Positions 52,572-64,000 of a stretch of 64,000 nt of DNA are shown one piece after another. The notes below the pieces were generated by a model. That model made no database searches, had not been told where the DNA came from, and saw nothing but the letters and a program-made list of their open reading frames with translations. Location of the stretch: positions 7,516,168-7,580,167 of the forward strand of contig CM030859.1 in the NCBI GenBank assembly GCA_018105865.1, written 5' to 3'. Positions within the stretch are counted from its first letter, which is position 1. Each line of letters opens with the position of its first letter. Made by a program: the position numbers and the translations under genes. Origin of the DNA: Metaphire vulgaris. Taxonomy: Eukaryota > Annelida > Clitellata > Crassiclitellata > Megascolecidae.

Positions 52572-54240
52572 ACTTAATCAAGAACGTGACCTTTCAACGA
52601 TTAATTATGCAAGTAGCCTCGGCGAAGTACAAATACCAAATGACCATGAGTGATCACAGAGGCCACAATGGCAATATCAGACAAGGTAATCGACAAAACG
52701 AAGAACGACTTAACTCTATAGCTGTCAACATTCGAATAACAAAGCATTAGAGCGCTTGATATTTGAGGAAGGTATTTGAGGGTCAAAATGACTAACACTA
52801 GGATAGATTCTCGGGAGAAACTTCGAGGTTGTTGGACCTGGCGAGGAAGGCCAAAATCGTGGTGTACGGTGACCGTATTGTCACGAAGCCCGTGGTGAAT
52901 GACTAGGCCAATGGGGGTCAGGAATCTGCCCTTGACCTTGAAGCATTCTATTTCTATAATGACACCAACATCGAATGACGGCGAAGAAAATTAATTACGA
53001 GTGGTAAGTAATCTAGGCATGAATAAGGCATTGAAAGTCAGTATAACATCCACAGCGAAACGATTTAGCAGAGGTCAAGGTTACGAGCGTGACTTTCCAG
53101 TAATTAACTCCAAAGGGGAAATTAATATCGAATGATGACGAAGGACTTTGGCTATGGTTCCGGTCTATACGAAGACCTTCAAATGACTTATCTTAATTGA
53201 ACTTACGCTAGACGTCCTGAATGAGAGGACAGACACTAACTAGAAACGAGCGTCCAGAGGTCGCAACAGCCTAAAGAAGGTTCTGAACTAGAGGTGTGCA
53301 CGGGGACTGACTGTTGTCCCCATCCCCTCCCGTCCCCTCAAAGCTTTTCACCATCCCCACCCCGTCCCCATTGACTTAAAATCCATCCCCACCCCATCCC
53401 TAACCTCTATCCCCATCCCCCTCCCCGTATTTCGGTACCCGTCCTCGTACCCGCATTTTGGTCTCCGTCCCCGTTCCCGGTGTTTTATATCAACTATTCA
53501 TTTATTAGTACCCAGGGTGCGATTCTATGACCTGGTGCAGTGGGAGGATGGGATTTGTCGAGCTTGGGGGGCGTAGTTGTTGGGGAAATGTAGCAGTGGA
53601 GGGATGTAGTTGTGGGGAGATGCAGCAGTAGGGGGATGCAGTTGGGCAGTGGGGAGGAATCCACCTTCCTCCTACAAATCGCGCCCTGTTAATACCCAAC
53701 ATGAGAAGTAGTTTTTCAAAAAGTTACTATGCTCTTCTAAACTATACAATAATCATATATGAAAATGGGACACTATTACTAACCTGATATCTTTAGCGCA
53801 CATCATAACCATAGCGTCAGCCAATTCATTTTTCAACGTCTATACCAAAAACTAACCAAAAGATAACGGACCTTACCGGTTTTACTACCAATGCCATTCT
53901 GCCAGCAGTGAGCAACATGTTGAAAAATGAATTGGCTCTCTTTCTTGTCCATTTTTCTGTAACTTTATAAAATGTTTAATTTATATAGTAGGTCTAAGCT
54001 AAGTTGAAGTTTCTTCCATATATCAAAGTAGATCGTTGTGGGACTTAATTTGAGGTGTGACTGATTTGTCATTGTCCATAGTTGGTGTAAAAGGTGTATT
54101 GCTTATCTGATTTGAGACTGAATTTAGTCTACATGAAGTTTTATTTGTCCTTGAATAAAACATCCTTCCTCGGAACTCTCTATCCACTTGAGTTTGGATC
54201 GTGGGTCCAAAGCACTTGACACAAGCAAGTGTGCTAATTA
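52572..54240. other. Non-coding interior of the DNA transposon
   Basis: No protein motif found. 53300-53480 is a run of CCCCATCCCC-type units, a degenerate C-rich satellite. Confidence 0.5.
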
Positions 54241-54400
54241 GGCAACTAATTATTTTCAATTACAATTAGCAAGCTTTTCATTAGAATTAGAATTAGCAAA
54301 ATTTTTGAAGTAATTGATTAGAATTAGAATTAGACAGATAGCTAATTCATTAGCTAATTAATTGGAATTAGAAATTCAATTACCCATCACTGCTGCTGAA

Positions 54401-55380
54401 TGTATCTGCCTGGTGTGTTTGTGCATCATGTTCTGCATATGTACGCATCACTCTATCCCCACCAGGCATCAGAGATTACTGGTCTTTGCCTGCAGTCTCA
54501 CTATTTTAATCTACAGTGTGCTGTTCTGTGCCCGAGCGTGAGTTTGTGCGTCAGTTCGATAGAGGTAGGCGAAGTTCTCTGCTGAATGTGTCTGCCTGGT
54601 AGATATCTCTGCGTGATACTCTGCCAACCATTTTGGCCGTAGCTTTCTCCTCTCAGTGCTCTCATTCCTATAAATTGCAAGAGCAGGTGAGAACAGCGAA
54701 CAATGCAAGAACAGTGAATGTCTATTGTGTCCAGTGCTTCTCTGAAAAGACTGCCAAAGCCCAGTAGAGACAAACTCGGAAAACCCTCTAGGGGGCCTTT
54801 TTATGAAAGGTAGACTGCCATAATTACTGCGGGGCCAAGAAAATAACTGGGGGCTAGTTTACATGTTAAAAACACTGTGTAAATGGTACAAGAGGAGCTA
54901 ACAACAAATAAGGGCAAATTTACAGTATAAATATTTGGGAATCCTTAAATACGAATAGAATTTCAGGAAAATATGATTTAAGTTTCAAGCAGAACATTTT
55001 AAGCCTGTAATGGTAAAGATAATTTCCTTGGTGGCGTGGCCTATAATTCAGTAGATACGCTGCGTCGTTAATCACAAATCCTCGTAGCCATATTATAGTC
55101 GATAACATAAAGTATTAATTAACTGTTCATTTTAATAATCAATGTTATATAACACCTGTATTAACTACACACTCACTTCTGGAAGAACAAAACTTTGCTC
55201 ACTTTTACCACAATCTTCTACTAAATTATATTTATCGCTATGCTTCTTTGCTTATTGTGTCATGCAGGGTGACAGCAAGTATACACAACAACAAAAATTT
55301 CTTACAATGCTGCTCAACTTAGTATTTGAATACCCTCATTCATAACACACAACACACATTAATAATAATAATCACCTGTA
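54401..55380. other. No gene recognised
   Basis: CTGCTGAATGTxTCTGCCTGGT occurs at about 54393 and 54582, a short direct repeat; otherwise unremarkable. Confidence 0.45.
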
Positions 55381-55382
55381 AT

Positions 55383-55775
55383 CTAATGCAAGATTCGAAC
55401 AGCTGAACTAGTTCTTCCCAATCGCATGAAGAACAACTGTCCCTCAGGGTCAACTCGGCAAGCGGTGTAGAAAGTTTTCAATACATATTCGATCATCTGA
55501 GTTTCCTTGTACCCTTGCTGCGGACCTTCTCTCAGAATGAACTCTTTCCCGGGAGGATACAGCGACTTGACGAATCCGACCAGGCATAATGCAGGAACCT
55601 TGGGGCAACATTTATGAACCCTCTTAAAATTCTCCATAGCCTTCAAAGATTCTGCAAACACCCGGGTTTTACGCGCTCCAAGCTCTGACTGCTCCATTAC
55701 CGACATCTTCTTTATTCTTCTCAGCTCTTTCCTTTTAATCCAAATTATAGGGGTTTCAACCTCCATGGCAGGCAT
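55383..55775 (-). CDS. Unrecognised ORF, second of a closely packed pair
   Basis: 130 residues with a normal composition: IIWIKRKELRRIKKMSVMEQ, KTRVFAESLKAMENFKRVHK, CPKVPALCLVGFVKSLYPPG, EYVLKTFYTACRVDPEGQLF. Basic N-terminus, no clear transmembrane segment. It starts 12 bp after the stop of the upstream ORF. I do not recognise the family. Confidence 0.45.
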   Translation of the reverse strand: MPAMEVETPIIWIKRKELRRIKKMSVMEQSELGARKTRVFAESLKAMENFKRVHKCCPKVPALCLVGFVKSLYPPGKEFILREGPQQGYKETQMIEYVLKTFYTACRVDPEGQLFFMRLGRTSSAVRILH

Positions 55776-55787
55776 ATTTAGGTCTTA

Positions 55788-56246
55788 TCAATATACATAC
55801 ACATGTCCAATGTGGGAACGGAACTGTACGCCATAATCGATAGTCTGTCCTTCTGGATCTGGAGAGTGTATAGGCTCCAAACTTCTTAGATATTTTACGG
55901 TTTGCTTTGCAGACTCCTTATTAGCTCCCATTGGATTTGTCAATGTCTCTAACTTTTTTGTCAATTCTTCAGTGACAAACAAGGGACCTGGCTTTATTTT
56001 TAGGTTATAAATTTTATCCGCCTCATAAGGATCAGACTCGAACGGGGTATCCTCTACAATTTCGATCACCGAATCTGTTTCTCTTTCCACGAGGCTGTGG
56101 CATCTCTCTTGTGATCCTTGATTTGCTGATTCTTTTGAGATTGTGCCTGCAACTTGACATTTAGCCACATGAGCTATCCGCAGTTTCTTCACTGCAGGAT
56201 TATCCGTACACAATTTAATCTTAGGAAGTCTTCTTTCCACCCCCAA
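55788..56246 (-). CDS. Unrecognised ORF, first of the pair, probably 5'-damaged
   Basis: About 150 residues: RLPKIKLCTDNPAVKKLRIA, an acidic middle SVIEIVEDTPFESDPYEADK, then KPGPLFVTEELTKKLETLTN and DPEGQTIDYGVQFRSHIGHV. The frame starts at a TTG; coding-like pieces in other frames continue upstream to about 56410 (SRTQYFRTKEESQSLPIG), suggesting frameshifts. Either a broken host gene or a fragment of an integrated virus-like element. Confidence 0.42.
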   Translation of the reverse strand: MGVERRLPKIKLCTDNPAVKKLRIAHVAKCQVAGTISKESANQGSQERCHSLVERETDSVIEIVEDTPFESDPYEADKIYNLKIKPGPLFVTEELTKKLETLTNPMGANKESAKQTVKYLRSLEPIHSPDPEGQTIDYGVQFRSHIGHVYVY

Positions 56247-56419
56247 GCACTTCTTTCAGTGTAGAATTTGGACTCTTGTTCCCTTTACCGCTTTTCACGC
56301 TCTGTTCCTATAGGAAGGGATTGACTTTCTTCCTTGGTCCGAAAATACTGTGTTCTTGAGACGCTCGCGTTTTCATTTGATACATTTTTCACTGCTACCT
56401 TGGAAAATACAAAAGAAAC

Positions 56420-57470
56420 CGCAGACATAGAAACTCTAGATACTACAATGGGTTACACTATGAAGTCATATTCTATAAATAACCATTAACCATCCCCATC
56501 ATGTCAACAAAAACTATTGCTTTAATTACTGAACTGTTTGATACAATAATAGTATTATAATAGATTAAATTTAAAAATGAAATTTTCTAATACTTATGCA
56601 GCAGAAATTACATTCATAAGATATGAGAGCACACAAACATAGTATTATATAATATATTATTATATTATTTATTTTACTTATTTATTTATATGTAGACACA
56701 AACGATTTAAAATTTGAATGCTACTAAAGAACAGTTGTAGTCTGCATCACTGCTTCCAGAATCCTCATTATTTGATGATTTTTATAGTGCCAAAACGGAT
56801 GTGTCATGATAGTCTGATAACATTTCTGGATCAATTTTTGCAGTAAGGGTACTATGTTGTATAAAGTATGTAATGTGCGTCTGGATCACTGACGACGCTC
56901 CAGTCTACTGGTCATAGAGATAATGGACGGTCCTGTATTTAAGTTTGATGGAAGCATTTGCTAATAGTGCCTCAGAAACGGCAGGACACGGTTCAAGAAC
57001 ACCGACATGATACATACTTGAAGGGTTAATATACAATGCAGACGATAGGATGTTATTTTTAAAAGGCGGTATATTGAGTTTGGACCAGGGCCGAAAATTA
57101 ACTTTAGTATATATTGGTGGTTCTTTATGAGGGAATGCTATGGAGTCTATGGAGTCAAGTTACAGTTTTTGAAAGTGACTAATGAAATTAAACCATGTTT
57201 TAACGTTAGATTAATAGCCTTTTTTCTAAAGCTTGATTAGTTAATAAAATGATGTCAGTTTAAAAAGAAAAATACTTCCGTGAGATCTTGATCTGCTGTT
57301 GTGCGCGTTTGTCGAAATATGTGTTGACGTCAGAGTTAAGCATTTTAAAAACGAAATATTAGACAGATACAGAAAGACCTGACCCGAGATGTAGCTCCGC
57401 CCAGCCCAGACAGGCTCAGAATAGAAAGACTATTAGGCTGAATGTAGTATAAGGAGTATTATTATTATTC
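56420..57470. other. AT-rich stretch without a gene
   Basis: No coding signal on either strand. Confidence 0.5.
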
Positions 57471-57477
57471 GACTATT

Positions 57478-59312
57478 TATGTCAATGTCAATATGTCAAT
57501 ATGTCAACTTATATAGCGCTTATTTAAAGTCAGGCTCCAAGGCTGACTTTCACATTACACATCTTCTCGAGATCTTAAATAAGTGTGTCTTTAGTCCAAA
57601 TTGCAAGCGAATCAGGCTTCGTTTCTTTAGTTATTTCGTCTGGTAACAAGTTCCATAAAATTGGATTCCCACGAGTGACGGATCTTTCTCCAAATTTGGC
57701 CGTCTGGATCTGGAAGGAACCGCCAGGTGGACTTAGAGTACTTGACCTCAGCTGAAGGCGACGCTCTGTTAGCATGATCCTATGGAGAAGTTCGGTTAAA
57801 TAGCCCGGCAAGTATGGTCGTTGAGTGTTTTGAAAAGTCATCCAACATCGTTTGTAGGTGATTCGCTCTGTAACACGTAACCAGTGGAGCTTGTCTTTTA
57901 GCAAGGGGGTGACATGGTCACCCCATGAACTCCGTGGAGATCATGTGACGAGCAGATTCTTTTCAGAATCATCTGCAGGCGGTTCAGTTGTACTTCCGGG
58001 AGGCCGAGGAGAATACTGTTACAGTAATCTACCCAGTAAGAACGAAGGATCGGACCAGTTGAATCACTGCTGTCAATGGAAGGTATCGTTCCCGGATCGC
58101 TCTAATCCTCTGGAGCTGATAGAAGGATGATTGAGTAACATTCCCGATGTGCGTATTAACGTAGTAGCGCCGTCAACGAGTACACCAAGAAGGCGCACTT
58201 CATTGGCGAACGATGAGAGCACCGCCTATTTGGAACGGTGCATGACTGATCAAATGCCTCCTCCTGGGAGTCACGATCCACAGAAACTCCGTCTTGCTGG
58301 GGTTCAAGGCTAAGCGGTTGGCTTCAGTCAATGATTGATCTTGGTTATGCAATCGCTGACACGGAAATAGCGATCCATGTCAGCAGGGAGGCATGAGGAA
58401 TGTATCTGAACATCATCGGCGTAGAGTGCGCCGCCAGCCCAAAAGACCTGATGATTTCTCCTATGTCAGCGACATAATTTATTTTAACAGAAGGGGTCAG
58501 TACTGACCCCTGCGATGCGCCACTGTGGACCGGTTGAGGAACAGACATTTCACCATTCCAGCTAACTGATTGCGTTCTCCGGTGAGGTAGTTCCGGAGCC
58601 AGGAAAGAACATCACCCTTGATTCCGTAGGTAAGTTCGAGGCGTCGGATGATTATTTCATGGTCGACAGTGTCGAACGCCGCCGAGAGATCAAGTAAACA
58701 GAGAAGGGACACCTGCCCATTCGATATTGCATCAACGATGTCGTTGTAGATTCGAAGAATGGCCGTCTCTGTAGAGTGACCCTTTCGAAGGCAGACTGTT
58801 CCTTCGGCATTAACCCGTTCTTCAGCGGTATTCGACCATATGCGTATTAACAATTATTCTCTCTTTATGAGCACCTTAGACAAGAACGGAGGTTAGATAC
58901 TGGGCGGTGAGTTAGTAACATCCTCCGGGTTAGCCCCAGGCCTCTTGAGTCGCGGATGGACTATCGCGTGCTTCCATGATGACGGGAAATTCCCCATTCT
59001 GAGAGAGTTGGACAGAAGCGTTGTCAGGAATGGAGCCAGCATGTCTACGACTTCTTTAAGGAGCCATACTGGGAGTGGATCTGACATACACTGTTTGTTC
59101 GGTATGAAGCGCCGTAACATGGCCATCGGCCAAAACCAAAAGCGCTGTACAAGTAGTGTTGAAGTGTAGTATTCTTTTAGGTTATATTTCATAATCGTAG
59201 TCACAATCAAGGTAATAACATCAGATATGCTAAAATTTGAAGTCAAAACATGAAAATAATTACCTCTACATGCTTCTTCAAATTGGACGGTGACTTCTCT
59301 TATGTAATGCAT
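57478..59312 (-). mobile_element. CR1/L2-like LINE, reverse transcriptase to 3' end, frameshifted
   Basis: In order on the minus strand: DPLPVWLLKEVVDMLAPFLT and NFPSSWKHAIVHP (58893-59312); LLCLLDLSAAFDTVDHEII, LSWLRNYLTGERN (58497-58853); GASQGSVL; then YADDVQIHSSCLPADMDRYF with the catalytic YADD intact (about 58360-58430); LNPSKTEF; and finally HWLRVTERITYKRC, TRGNPILWNLLPDEI (57575-57904). The 3' end is near 57478 at a GTCAATAT repeat. It is the same family as the tail at 829-1085. Confidence 0.9.
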
Positions 59313-60130
59313 TCTGTGTGCTTGGGATTACGCATGAAACATACAAGTCATATTTTTTTATAGTCATTGATAGATTTAACTTTGAATATACTGTTCAAAT
59401 ACAGCCATGGACTAATAATTTCAGCAGAATTTACATCACATAATTTTTAAATGTGCGTAATTAATGTTTTGTACTAATATCTAATATACTATTATAAGTA
59501 ACACGAAAATGAAACCGTGTTTAGTTGCATAACATTGAAAACAACAGAGCTACTGAAGCGAGGTTGCCAGATTTGCTGGTCGCAATTATTGGCAAAGGCC
59601 AATAGTAGCGTTGCTTCGAATGCCAGAGTTGTGTGTCATATAGTGGTGTTGCCACGAATGCTTGAGGTGTATGTTGTTACTGTGATGTTTGTGATTGACC
59701 GAAGTCAGTTATAGCTTTGTTTGGTTAACTCTTAATGGTCAATGACCAATCAAATTTCAATTAAAATTCTAATGAGTACGGTTATTGGTTATTTACATTC
59801 TTTCCATAGCGATCTTAGCAACTTCAAAGCTTATTGTTAACTTTTGATGAAGCGACTTCACTAACTTTGAAGAAATTACTTTACATGCGGCATTCAAAAT
59901 ATGTTGGCGACTTCACAGGCTCAATCGTTTATTTTGAATAGATACAACATTTCGCAAAAGCCTGACGTCACAAAGTTTCTCCGTTCGGGCCGATTTATAG
60001 TAGAATTCAATTTAGAAAAATGTAGAATTGCGTAGGAACTTTAGCTTTTTGAAGAGCTTGCCAAATGATATTCAGTGGTTGATGTCTGATAGAACGACCG
60101 ACGGAAAGTCTGCAGACAGACAGATCCGCG
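59313..60130. other. No gene recognised
   Basis: AT-rich; short ORFs only. Confidence 0.5.
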
Positions 60131-60134
60131 TTGT

Positions 60135-62195
60135 TTACATGGATTGGCTATTTCTCTGCACCGCTACTCTGATGGCTTCGTTGTCAAGAAATAGGCTGCA
60201 AGAAGTCAACGATAAGGCATGCAGCCAATCTCTAGCATGAGGGACAGTGACTGCAGCAAGCCTAGCCCGGTTGAAAGGATCAGTGTAGCTGTCCCAGATA
60301 TGTTTGCATGCATGCTCGAGTTCTGATCCTTTCCACACCTTTTGTTGTGTTGGTAGGGATTCTGTGGTGGAGGATGCTGAATTAATGTTGAGAATGAAAG
60401 GATCTTGCATGTCCAATGTCCCGAGAATGGCCGACTTCTTACATTCTGTTGACACAGCTGAGGCTAAGAAAGGATATAGAACCAGCGTTGAGACAATGCA
60501 AAATCCTAGACCACCCTTACGAATTGGTAGAGTCACCTGGAGCCACTGCATGTCATCCAGTTCTGCATTCAGGATATTCTGGAGTTCGGTGTGCATAATT
60601 TTGCCAAAATCTTCTAGAATCAGATGTTCTCTGCACGGAGAACAGCTTAAAAGGTGGATAAGTTTAGGCGCTCCGAACGAAGATCTGAGAAGGATAAGCA
60701 TGTGCTGTGAAAGGAGACTGCAGACGCACTTAATTGCATTTTCGAGCGTGGTGCAATGTCTTCTCAGTGCTTGATCAAGTGTTGCTCTTTTGAATAATGG
60801 TGCGCTGAGTAACTCCAATGAGCTAAACTCAACGAGTGAATTCCCTAAAGGCATCGTTAAGACAGAGATTGATTGTATAATTTGCATTTTTGTGTCTGTT
60901 GAGGCTGATACCCAAGCTAGCCTCGAGTTTGATGATTTTGTTAAGGTCGTTCGAGACTGCCTCCTGTGACCCTCCGAGTGTCATGTCATTTAAATATCCG
61001 ATCTTCAGCTGTGAATGGAGGAAGCGTAGGGTTGGCTGCAAAGGAAGATGGAAAAGCAGTGGTGGTCCTAATGGGTCTCTTTGCTGGGGAACCATTTCCA
61101 ACCTTATTGAAAATGGACCAAGCTGAAAATTTAAGGGTCAGCATAGCTTTGGTATATGAAGGGAGTATTGTTCGTAGACCGACCTCAGCATCATGTCCTG
61201 TCTTGGCGCATATTCGTGATGAAGGTGCGAGCAGTGTGTATTGCATCCATGCATCCACCTGGGCACTCCACTCCGATCTGAATCGGGATAAGGTCTGGAG
61301 CCAACCTGTTAACGGTGCATCGGTTTGCTCATTTCGCAGCCAGACGACGCTAGCTTAACTGATAGTGAATAGGTCTTAATTCACCAGATTTCTTAGATAA
61401 GGCAATCAGGTTGCCTCCAAATAAAATTGGTGTTACCTGTTGAGGGCATTTTTCTGCCAAGATGATGTTGGTAAAGTCAGTTAGGGCTCTCAACAGTTTC
61501 ATCGCCGATTCATTGCTTTTTATCAATTCGACCAGATGCTGAGGCCAGAAGCCTTCTGGTCCTCCCCAGAACCTTTCGGAAAGGAGTTTATTGCCTGTTC
61601 AACATCTGGTACAGTGATTTTTAGACAGATGGTGATTGTGATCGGAATCTGTATGCGCCTTATGTCTTCGTGGTATCTATTCGAAGAGTGTTTTTCCTGT
61701 AAGGCAGTGAAAGATTCTGCATTCGGTTCAATCGGGTGATTGTTGTCGCACAGAATGCTAGTTGCATTGCAAATGTTTCCGTCCTCCAGTTTGGCAGTGA
61801 TTGCAGCGATTAGCGTTTCATCTGGAGAATTCAGTTTAAAGCAATGAGGTTTTGTAGGTTTCTCGGTGTCATTCCCCTCTGAAGAGGGATTGCTTTGTTG
61901 ACTTTTGATAATGTTCAACAATTTTTTGTTGCGTTCCGCATGGATCGGCTGGCTGAGAAAAGTTGCTGTGAATTCAATAAGCTTTTGATTTTCAGGATGC
62001 GCTACAATATATCCAAGTATATCCGATAGTTTTACTGGAGTACGCAAAACGTGCTGATTTCTGAATATTCTTAATCACGCGCACATGTGGGTCCAGGTGA
62101 TTGAGAAAGTCAAATATTGTTCTGCTGGAATTGGGAGTAAACCAGTTGCTCAAGGTGACCTTTGTACTGATCAACTTGATTGGTGTCAACTGCAT
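60135..62195 (-). mobile_element. Second non-LTR retrotransposon, different family, mutated catalytic box
   Basis: Minus strand: 61523-62047 (NSPDETLIAAITAKLEDGNI, VPDVEQAINSFPKGSG); 60829-61101 (QQRDPLGPPLLFHL, LKIGYLNDMTLGGSQEAVSN, SLGISLNRHKNANY); 60135-60887 (FGAPKLIHLLSCSPC, WLQVTLPIRKGGLGFC). QGDPLGPLLF is altered to QRDPLGPPLLF and YLDD to YLND. The RT palm between 61101 and 61523 is largely deleted or scrambled. Confidence 0.82.
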
Positions 62196-62199
62196 TGGT

Positions 62200-62890
62200 G
62201 AGCGAAGGAAGGTGAGATCCTGGGCGATAAATTTATAATTAATCAGTGCTTATGGAGACATTGCTTAAACAAAACTGACAATTCATTTTGTAAGAAGTCA
62301 TGTTCTTAGTCAACAGCTGCAAAGAAGTAAAGAGCCCCTTGAACCCTATCAATCTCATAAAAAGCTAAAGACGTACTGTTGTACAAATGTAATCAGCATC
62401 CATAATATAGTCTCACATTAATTATTGTCCTGTGCCATGACTGCATTTGGCTTATTGTCTCTCACTGCAGCAGACAATAAGCGTATTCGCTTTAGTTCTA
62501 CCTCAACACATCTATGCTCTTCTGCTAGCAACGGTCTTCCTAACCTCCTTCACGATGAACCAAAAGCAGAATCATCTTTGCGTTGGGCAGTTGATGTATG
62601 TTGAACGCAAATTTTTCTGAGGTGATGCCCAATCAGTTGAGAAGTTGCAGACATGAATTGGCAAAGCTGCTAGATTGTATCTTTGAGATGTAATTTGTGA
62701 ACTGAGCAGCGGCCTTTACTAGACTCTGGTCACTGTCATTGGCTTCACACATGACTGTCAGTCACACAATTTGTTGTTGAAGCCCAAACCTGACTGAACC
62801 AATGCCTATAGATTTCTGTGCTTGGTGTGGAGTAAGCTCACTTGAAATTGACGCTGATTCCGAGATGGTGGTATCACAAGCTAAGGTATG
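62200..62890. other. No gene recognised
   Basis: Probably part of the SWIM transposon whose recognisable parts begin at about 62900, but no motif is readable. Confidence 0.35.
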
Positions 62891-62899
62891 GTTCATTGC

Positions 62900-64000
62900 T
62901 GGAATTCTTGACAGCAGTAAGCTTTGCTAAAAAATCTGTTTGTCACTCGAACTAGTTGTCACACCATAGAGAAGCTTCCTATCATCCATTGACAAGTATG
63001 GCAAATTGGGAAAATATGTATTGAATTTAATGTGAACTGTGACCTGGTGTTTACAAAAAGCTTCCTGTTGTCCAGCAGACAAGTGCATGCACCCATATCA
63101 CGAGTGATTTTTTTGAGCCAGAACGGGGCGGATTGGTGTTTTGGGATAATCTGGAGACTAATTTGTTTGCAACATTAATAGCCCTGCATCTCACTATGAA
63201 TTTCATCTATTGTCTTCTTTATATGATCTGAGTAGACATGGTAGATGTCTCATCCGATGTGCTGAAGACCCTCAGAGATTTTGTTCAGTATCTCGGCTTC
63301 ACAATCATGAAGCTTCTCAAAAATAAGATGTGGTTTTGTAAATCGTTCAAAACCTACACTGAGAAGTCTTCCAGCATAGTACTAATGATGTAATCCAATA
63401 ATGCAAGAGCATTATATGATTTAAGACTTGAGAGTATAATATTCTTAGCAGTATTCGAAATGTTGCTTCCGCATAATTATTTGTATTGTAACCTCTAGTA
63501 CAAATATCCGATCTGAACGACAAGCACCATTCTTGTCTCCTTTGCCTTAAGTCTGCCTTAAGTCTCTTAGGTGTTTTCTCATCTTGGACTCCTCGCCTTC
63601 CTCAAGAATCAGCTTCTGCAATTTGTCTTCTGCAAAAGATGTAGTTGGGGCACGAATTATACAACCGAACTCCTGCATTATTCATTGTCTATCCTCCTTT
63701 CCAATTCAATTTCTGCCATCGCACAACCATATCCATAAAGTCTGTGGCGCATGAAACAGACACTAGAGTTTATGAACCTCTGGCCATACTGTTTCTAGTG
63801 TATTTTTCATTGTTCTACTGTCATCTGTCATGAGGTTTTCAAAATTTTACTTGGAATGGTTTCATACCATTGTTGTGTTTCAGTCTGTGGCATAGCTGAA
63901 TTCACTCTAGCTGTCATGTAGTGCCATGCCAATAGGAACAGCTCCAGCCTTGGTTGCTACAAGCACAAGAGTCGAAGCACTGCCGATCTGGTCACAAGAA
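62900..64000 (-). mobile_element. SWIM/MULE-type transposase relic, continues beyond the window
   Basis: On the minus strand from 64000: GSASTLVLVATKAGAVPIGM (about 63915-63995), TLETVWPEVHKL then CLFHAPQTLWIW (about 63730-63810), NTNNYAEATFRI and LKSYNALALLDYII (about 63395-63510), then the SWIM finger CTC...FCKH (about 63040-63095) and FNTYFPNLPYLSMDDRKLLY. In-frame stops and frameshifts throughout. It belongs to the same broad family as the gene at 29561-31340, which represents its C-terminus. Confidence 0.75.

Larger units (their letters stand above)
51608..54392. mobile_element. DNA transposon with 8-bp target duplication, carrying a LINE fragment
   Basis: Left end GAGTGATGGGTAATTG, right end (reverse complement) CAGTGATGGGTAATTG, flanked by CTGCTGAA (51600-51607 and 54393-54400). 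Both subterminal regions are arrays of TTAGAATTAGAA in opposite orientation. The left end also exists at 49373 with the same CTGCTGAA in front, through segmental duplication. Similar in style to the element at 26797. Confidence 0.8.

Overview
The window is eukaryotic, almost certainly metazoan. It is AT-rich, its genes have many short exons with GT-AG introns, it carries tRNA-derived SINEs, several LINEs and cut-and-paste DNA transposons, and one repeat contains TTAGGG-type units. The mix of P-element, piggyBac, hAT, SWIM-containing and CR1/L2-like pieces would suit an invertebrate, perhaps marine, but the sequence alone does not identify the species.

Positions 1-24995 (minus strand) hold the one clear host gene. 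I could assemble 31 coding exons by eye, and all 30 junctions keep the reading frame. The start codon is at 24995 and the 3' end runs off the left edge. The product (at least 877 residues) has an N-terminal RWD-like region, an acidic and charged linker, a UBC-fold-like domain with no catalytic cysteine, a long linker, and a C-terminal ubiquitin-conjugating (UBC) domain very like that of BIRC6, with its active cysteine at about residue 788. Its introns carry hAT-type MITEs with 8-bp target duplications, two tRNA-SINE copies, LINE tails, microsatellites and a tandem duplication holding a broken copy of exon 8.

Positions 25000-32300 form a transposon layer cake. A 349-bp MITE lies next to the gene. 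Further on, a TTAACTA-rich element (26797-32204) is interrupted by a 4.9-kb element (27157-32025). The inner element carries a GC-rich minisatellite at its left end and a spliced minus-strand gene ending in a zinc-finger/PHD-like domain of a type linked to SWIM transposases.

Positions 32900-40100 hold a broken LINE (minus), a 743-bp hAT-type element, and a group of decayed genes resembling those of virus-like (possibly Polinton-like) elements: a tail-fibre/discoidin-like gene, a decayed beta-rich gene and a membrane-segment gene on the plus strand, then a convergent coiled-coil gene on the minus strand with a degenerate second copy.

Positions 41900-49100 hold three different transposase relics on the minus strand: piggyBac, P-element/THAP9-like and hAT (ZBED5-like C-terminus, plus a TTF/ZMYM1-like zinc finger). 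Positions 49000-54400 hold a duplicated transposon junction, an element bounded by CAGTGATGGGTAATTG-type ends, and LINE fragments. Positions 55380-56400 hold an unrecognised pair of closely packed ORFs. Positions 57480-62200 hold two different non-LTR retrotransposons, and 62900-64000 a SWIM/MULE-type transposase relic. Apart from the E2-like gene, nothing in the window looks like a working cellular pathway.
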